In this document: piece after piece, positions 25,471-33,239 of the stretch
Numbering within the stretch: the stretch's first letter is position 1
Layout: each line of letters starts with the position of its first letter
Source of the DNA: Herbinix sp.
Lineage (GTDB): Bacteria; Bacillota; Clostridia; Lachnospirales; Lachnospiraceae
Reading direction: 5' to 3'
NCBI GenBank assembly: GCA_029239235.1
Contig: JAQZBD010000078.1
Location: forward strand, 1 to 33,239
Length of the DNA stretch: 33,239 nt
Program-made: the position numbers and the translations under genes
The notes under the pieces: generated by a model
What the model saw: the letters and a program-made list of their open reading frames with translations, nothing else
What the model was told of the DNA's origin: nothing
Database searches by the model: none

Positions 25471-25613
25471 TTTATCTCGCATCCGAACCGATGTCATGAA
25501 ATGCAGATTTAATGTTATAACTGGTAATTATCATTGTTAAATTGGAATTTTAAGTAGAAAAATGGACATCTTTGAAGAAAAAAGAATATAAAAGATCATC
25601 TCAAGAAAAAATA

Positions 25614-25646
25614 ACCCAAAACATCTGAGTAATCAATGTTTTGGGT
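25614..25646 (-). terminator. Rho-independent terminator after agrC
   Basis: An 11-bp perfect stem, ACCCAAAACAT with ATGTTTTGGGT (25614-25624 with 25636-25646), is followed on the minus strand by TATTTTTTC. It separates the agrAC and agrDB transcripts. Confidence 0.85.
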
Positions 25647-25674
25647 CCGCTTTTATTGGCTTATCTATGTATTA

Positions 25675-26955
25675 TTAATGCAACATTAATGCAATTACCG
25701 AAAATTCATCCGCTGTATGTTTTAAATCTAAGGTACCGTGATATTTTGCAATTGCCTTTTTCACATTTTCAAGACCAATTCCATGGTTTTCCGAGTCCTT
25801 TTCCGAGGTTACTATGGTTTTTCCCTTATATAGAACGGAACCATTAAATTTATTTTTTATAGTTATTCTTAACACACCTTTTTCAAAGCGCATTACAATA
25901 TTAATATTTCTTTTATCTTTATCAATCTTAAGAGAAGCCTTAATAGCATTATCTAATAAGTTTCCAAGAATTACTGTCATATCAAATGCTGAAAAATCTA
26001 ATTCATCCGGTATGTTAATATCCTGACTAATCGGTATTTCATAAGACTCCGCTTCTTGCAATTTATAGTTTAGAATACTATCGATTACTACATTACCTGT
26101 ACGAATATATTCCTTTTGCTTTGTATATACCTGCTGCAATTCAGATAAATATCCATCCAACTTCCCCTTCTCATCTCTCTGAACCAATCCTTGAATAACC
26201 GTAAGATGGTTCATGAAGTCGTGGCGAAACGCTCTCGTTGTCTCATAGACTCTTTTCATGAGTGAAAACTGATTCTCATAGTAATTATTCTGTTGAGTAA
26301 GCATTTTCTTTTCCATTTGAAATTCAAAACTTACTATCAAGCTATCAAACAAGGTGAACGTAATAATATTTATTATAAATAAGAAAAAGATAGAAAATAA
26401 AAGCAAGGTATTACTTAAGCCTTTCGCATAAAATAAAACGATAATAACAAATAAGGTAAGAACAGGAATGGCTACAATACTAACCCAGTAGAAACTTGGT
26501 ACATTCCTCCCCTTTTTTATATTTTTCGAATTTTGTAATAAGAGAACCACAACATAGGTCAAAATCGAAATACTAATAACGCCAAATATTGATGAGTAAG
26601 ATGTTTGTGAAAAAATCAAAACATTTGTACGTCCTGAAATTAGAATAACAAAGCTTTCTACGCAGAGCATAATTACATAAATATACGCTGATGTTAACAA
26701 TCGTTGCTTGATATTGACCTCATAGATACAGGTTAATAAATACATACCTATTATGTTGACCAACAAAGTTACCATCGGAATTTCAAAAAAGAAATAAAAA
26801 CCTGTTACTATCCCCGTATATACAACATAAGATATCATTTCCCATGTTTTATCTACTCTTCTTTCTCCGCAAAAAATACCTATAAACTTATAGATTAAGT
26901 ACGTACGAAAGATATTGGTAATAACGTAAACTGCATCATATAGCGAGAGCTCCAT
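25675..26955 (-). CDS. agrC: AgrC-like sensor histidine kinase
   Basis: A 426-residue receptor kinase expected to bind the autoinducing peptide outside the cell and phosphorylate the adjacent response regulator. About six to seven membrane segments fill residues 1-210. The cytoplasmic part has the HPK10-type H-box AFRHDFMNHLTVIQG with H245, then a GHKL ATPase domain with N-box NLLDNAIKA and G-box HGIGLENVKKAI. I chose ATG 26955, with GAGGAG 7 bases upstream, over the longer frame from 26976. It begins one base after the stop of agrA, so the two are translationally coupled. It is followed by a terminator and then agrDB. Confidence 0.92.
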   Translation of the reverse strand: MELSLYDAVYVITNIFRTYLIYKFIGIFCGERRVDKTWEMISYVVYTGIVTGFYFFFEIPMVTLLVNIIGMYLLTCIYEVNIKQRLLTSAYIYVIMLCVESFVILISGRTNVLIFSQTSYSSIFGVISISILTYVVVLLLQNSKNIKKGRNVPSFYWVSIVAIPVLTLFVIIVLFYAKGLSNTLLLFSIFFLFIINIITFTLFDSLIVSFEFQMEKKMLTQQNNYYENQFSLMKRVYETTRAFRHDFMNHLTVIQGLVQRDEKGKLDGYLSELQQVYTKQKEYIRTGNVVIDSILNYKLQEAESYEIPISQDINIPDELDFSAFDMTVILGNLLDNAIKASLKIDKDKRNINIVMRFEKGVLRITIKNKFNGSVLYKGKTIVTSEKDSENHGIGLENVKKAIAKYHGTLDLKHTADEFSVIALMLH

Positions 26956-26956
26956 A

Positions 26957-27676
26957 CTAATTCTCCTCTTTTTCACTTTCTAATAAAAAGTTCAAAACCT
27001 CATCTTTATTAGCTCTGCTAATTGGCAGTATTTTATCATTTGACATAGTCACTTCCTGGTTGTTAAATCGTTTTACATGATGGTAGTTAATAAAAAATGA
27101 TTTATGTATAAATAAAAATTGAGATTTCGGTAATTTCTCTGGGATTTCTTTTATTCTTCCATAGAAAGAATATTCCTCATCCACACCAACCAATTTTACT
27201 TGCCGTCCATGCGCTTCAAAATAGATTATATCTTTAATTGGTTTTCGGTAAAAACTATTATTTTGCAAAAAACAGAATGTGTTACCCAGTTTTCCAAATA
27301 ATTCTATAGCTTTATCTATGTCTTTCCTCACCTTATCTGCATCGATAGGTTTGTGAATAAAATGCATAGGTCTTACATCAAATAATTGCTGATAATAACT
27401 GTCTTTTCCTGAAATATAAATAATCTGTAAAATATCATTATGCAACGTCTCACGAATGAATCTCCCAACTTCAACCCCACTAACCTGCTTCATCTCAATA
27501 TCTAAAAATATTAGGTCGAACATTTCCTCCTCAGATAAAACTCTGCATAGCTCTTCTCCGGAAGAAAATACATCAATGGTTAGTTCTTCACTGACTTGTT
27601 TCCGATATTCTATTATAATACGCTCTACCTCAGCGCAGATATATTGATCATCATCACATATTGCAATTCGTAGCAT
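26957..27676 (-). CDS. agrA: AgrA-like LytTR response regulator
   Basis: A 239-residue response regulator with an N-terminal receiver domain (acidic pocket CDDD, phospho-acceptor D59 in LIFLDIEM, conserved Lys in HFIHKPID) and a C-terminal LytTR DNA-binding domain (about 135-235, including FEAHGRQVKL and SFFINYHHVKRF). It should be phosphorylated by the neighbouring kinase and activate agrDB and target genes. The start must be the ATG at 27676, because a stop lies three codons upstream; GGAGGTG is unusually far, about 12 bases, from it. It is the first gene of the agrAC unit and divergent from the AraC gene. Confidence 0.92.
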   Translation of the reverse strand: MLRIAICDDDQYICAEVERIIIEYRKQVSEELTIDVFSSGEELCRVLSEEEMFDLIFLDIEMKQVSGVEVGRFIRETLHNDILQIIYISGKDSYYQQLFDVRPMHFIHKPIDADKVRKDIDKAIELFGKLGNTFCFLQNNSFYRKPIKDIIYFEAHGRQVKLVGVDEEYSFYGRIKEIPEKLPKSQFLFIHKSFFINYHHVKRFNNQEVTMSNDKILPISRANKDEVLNFLLESEKEEN

Positions 27677-27926
27677 GTAATATTAGGACACCTCCAAGTA
27701 GATTATACCTATTTTTATAGCACCATACATTGTCATAATATAACATGTTTCCCTATAATAATAGTCTTTTTTCGAATTTTAATAAACTTTGTAACAAATG
27801 ATAAGAAAGCCCTATTGTTAGGTAAGTTCATTTAGTTAAATTCTGTTGATCTGGCGATTGCTTTCACATGTCTTTCCTTTTATAATTCTTATTAGATAAT
27901 AATATACATAGAAAGGCCATGAAGAT

Positions 27927-29039
27927 ATGGATTCTTATAAAATGCAAGCCTTCGATTTTAAAATGAGCGATTTAGATGCATGTTTACGTAAGCTCACACC
28001 TTTAGAGGAGTATTTAAAGGATGCACCACCAGTTTCACAAAATAACTATCACGGCAAAAATAATAAGGACTCTTACCTAGAGTTTATGGAAGCTTACTAT
28101 CAAAATGAAACGAATCCTGATCATATAAAATTTGCCAGAACCGTCTTTGAAATACAAAGTAATACGGAGCATTATTTGTCAACAAATATTGATACCGACC
28201 TTTCTATGAACCAGCAAACCCGTTTCATATCCTCACCTGCTCATATGCATACCTTTATTGAATTGATATACGTCTATGACGGTGAATTCAAGCATTATAT
28301 CGGAGCTTCCCGTGATGAAGTAATTATGAAAAAAGGCGAGATCTGTATCCTTAACAGTAATGTCCTTCATGAAATTGCTCCTCCCGGACTCCATGATATC
28401 ATCATCAATTTCATAATGCCACAGGATTTTTTTGACACTACTTTTCTTAAGCTCATATCAACAAATGATGTCATTACAGAATTCCTGATTCACTCCCTTT
28501 TTGAAGAAAAGGCAAGCAGCGAATACCTTCTATTCCCTTCCTCCCAAAATGAGAAGGTAACCAAAATTATGGAGCTTATCTTAAGTGAGAATTATAATGG
28601 GGATTCTTATAGCCACGTTGTAATCAAAAGCTACTTTGGCGCTCTTTTTACTGAATTATTAAGGGTATACCGGAATAATTTCGGTACTAACTACCCTAAA
28701 GAAGTTATTGATAAAACAGTCCGTACCATCCTGGAATATATCAAGAAAAACCTGAAGTCAGCCAGCTTGTCCGAGGTTGCCAGGCAGTTTCATTTTAATC
28801 CAAACTATCTGGGTCGCATGATTAAGCAAAAGACAAATCAAAACTTTAGTGACATATTACAAACAGAGCGTCTGAATAAGGCCTGTATTTTACTTGAAAG
28901 ATCCGAGTTGCCTGTAAAATTTATATCAGAAGAAATTGGTTATCAAACCCCAAATCAATTTTTCAAGCTATTTCGTGAAAAATTTGATTGTACTCCTCAG
29001 GAATATCGCAAGAAATCCCAACCGGCACCTAAGCTGTAA
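27927..29039 (+). CDS. AraC family transcriptional regulator
   Basis: A 370-residue regulator. Residues 100-190 form a cupin-like sugar-sensing domain (SSPAHMHTFIELIYVYDGEF, then GEICILNSNVLHEI). The C-terminal AraC double-HTH occupies about 265-360, with SLSEVARQFHFNPNYLGRMIKQKTNQNF and FISEEIGYQTPNQFFKLFREKFDCTPQEYR, a canonical match. AAAGG precedes the ATG. It is convergent with lacZ, sharing a perfect 24-bp terminator, and may control lacZ or linked sugar genes, which is inference. The effector is unknown. Confidence 0.92.
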   Translation: MDSYKMQAFDFKMSDLDACLRKLTPLEEYLKDAPPVSQNNYHGKNNKDSYLEFMEAYYQNETNPDHIKFARTVFEIQSNTEHYLSTNIDTDLSMNQQTRFISSPAHMHTFIELIYVYDGEFKHYIGASRDEVIMKKGEICILNSNVLHEIAPPGLHDIIINFIMPQDFFDTTFLKLISTNDVITEFLIHSLFEEKASSEYLLFPSSQNEKVTKIMELILSENYNGDSYSHVVIKSYFGALFTELLRVYRNNFGTNYPKEVIDKTVRTILEYIKKNLKSASLSEVARQFHFNPNYLGRMIKQKTNQNFSDILQTERLNKACILLERSELPVKFISEEIGYQTPNQFFKLFREKFDCTPQEYRKKSQPAPKL

Positions 29040-29089
29040 CCCATAAAAAGGGATCTGAATAGTTTTTCAGATCCCTTTTTATGGGTTAC
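29036..29089. terminator. Perfect 24-bp bidirectional terminator
   Basis: Bases 29036-29059 and 29066-29089 are perfect inverted copies around a 6-nt loop, with AAAAAGGG/CCCTTTTT inside the stem. It starts within the stop codon of the AraC gene and also serves lacZ from the other side. Confidence 0.85.
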
Positions 29090-29108
29090 GATGTATGTTT
29101 TATCTCTT

Positions 29109-32329
<3,221 letters not shown>

Positions 32330-32468
32330 TATAGAGGTTTGACGCTAGCGTAACAATGCTTTAAAGTTACGTAAACATCTCCTATTCTTACCTCTGAGGA
32401 GGTTGTTGTTCTAAACAATCGATTTGATACCCTGCTCAACTGCATATTTTATGATTTTTTTGCATTAT

Positions 32469-32981
32469 CTATTTTATCTTCGTCGACCTTGAACTTTGCT
32501 CCACATATCCTTTTACTTCTTCCAGCGGTATCCCTAAAGACAGCGAAAGCTCTCCATACAAATAATTCTCTGCCGCCTTAAAATACCTTTCATCGGTGGC
32601 TGTTACCACCTTTCCTCCAGCTTTGCGCTCCTCCTTCCTCAGATACAAGGTCTTAATTATTTTGACCCAAGCTTCACTTGCATAGGTACGCATTGCTTTT
32701 TTATAGATATCTTCTCTGAATTTTTCATTTTCAATCCAAATCGTCTCTATCGAAGGTATTTTGCTGATTAACTCCTCCGCTTCCTGCTTTGTCAGAATTT
32801 TCCTCATAGAAACCTTGTCGTTATCAACCGGTGTATAGATTGTCTTACCGGAAGAGTAATAGGGATGAAGAACATAATAATTTTTGTTCTTATCAACTCC
32901 GCTGATGGGTGGAGTTGTTATATCAGCAATCAAACATACTCCACTATCTCCATAAATAATATAGTCATTGACCTGAAACAT
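32469..32981 (-). CDS. CarD family transcriptional regulator
   Basis: A 170-residue protein of the CarD/CdnL family. The N-terminal RNA-polymerase-interacting domain (about 1-65) is recognisable: VNDYIIYGDSGVCLIADI, then NYYVLHPYYSSGKTIYTPVDN. The C-terminal helical part carries residues resembling the DNA-minor-groove-contacting half of CarD. CarD proteins bind the RNA polymerase beta subunit and stabilise open promoter complexes; whether this paralogue is global or specialised is unknown. The ATG at 32981 is favoured because AAGGAGG lies 7 bases upstream; the frame from 32999 lacks a site. It is upstream of lacZ on the same strand, 189 bp apart, and probably transcribed separately. Confidence 0.9.
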   Translation of the reverse strand: MFQVNDYIIYGDSGVCLIADITTPPISGVDKNKNYYVLHPYYSSGKTIYTPVDNDKVSMRKILTKQEAEELISKIPSIETIWIENEKFREDIYKKAMRTYASEAWVKIIKTLYLRKEERKAGGKVVTATDERYFKAAENYLYGELSLSLGIPLEEVKGYVEQSSRSTKIK

Positions 32982-33239
32982 TTGCAATCCTCCTTGCAAT
33001 AAAAAAACACAATGCCGATGACTTATGAACCAAACATATAATGTCAGGATACTTCATTTCCAAGAAAGCATTTTGGTCAAAGTACATAGTTAACATTATA
33101 ATTTTATCATAAACTTGTTTTCTTTGTAAGGATAATTATCAGTCATATTATAATTTTGTGAAATATTGTTCATATATTATTTCGTTTTTTTATATATTTC
33201 CACTATATTATTTTTAATAGATTAATTAATTTGATAAAT
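32982..33239. other. AT-rich region upstream of CarD gene, right edge
   Basis: No coding frame or structured element is supported. It presumably holds the promoter of the CarD-family gene. Confidence 0.5.

Noticed and set aside
25480..25560. LytTR direct-repeat operator for AgrA upstream of agrD
   Set aside because: The best candidates around ACCAGTTATAAC fit the LytTR consensus poorly and lack a properly spaced second copy.

Overview
The window looks like chromosomal DNA of a low-GC Gram-positive anaerobe, most likely a member of the Clostridia and probably Lachnospiraceae. The signs are AT-rich intergenic DNA, strong AAGGAGG-type ribosome binding sites, several TTG starts, desulfoferrodoxin as the oxidative-stress enzyme, a BMP-type nucleoside transporter and a clostridial agr locus. 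Species assignment is inference. Most genes are on the minus strand. Several starts were moved downstream to the codon that carries a good Shine-Dalgarno sequence.

Left part (1-4500): a partial zinc-ribbon/CFI-box protein, then a type II restriction-modification pair. The endonuclease (EcoO109I/PmeII-like) and a C5-cytosine methyltransferase carrying its own N-terminal HTH converge on a shared terminator. A TM1586-type nitroreductase follows. Middle-left (4500-11970): a two-gene operon of type I pullulanase and a membrane GAF/HD-GYP c-di-GMP phosphodiesterase, preceded by an unusually structured, GC-rich non-coding block. Next come a beta-CASP metallo-beta-lactamase nuclease and a Crp/Fnr regulator-DNA glycosylase pair.

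Centre (12000-20500): redox genes (class I desulfoferrodoxin, thioredoxin), then a purine-nucleoside salvage block of xpt plus a lipoprotein/ATPase/two-permease ABC importer resembling B. subtilis NupNOPQ. A dense series of hairpins lies between xpt and the transporter. A CaCA Ca2+/H+ antiporter follows, separated from xpt by a 100-bp palindrome that resembles two fused insertion-sequence ends.

Right part (20700-33239): a large lipoprotein whose body looks like a phage tail-tip/C-type-lectin-fold protein, a PadR regulator, a frameshifted SIMPL-domain gene, and a complete agr quorum-sensing locus. The agr locus holds agrA, agrC, a 45-codon agrD and agrB. agrD predicts a five-residue thiolactone, CTFIA. 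Finally come an AraC regulator convergent with lacZ, and a CarD-family regulator.

The strongest candidates for new biology are the agr locus with its unannotated signal peptide, the phage-tail-like lipoprotein, and the two structured non-coding regions upstream of pullulanase and of the nucleoside importer.
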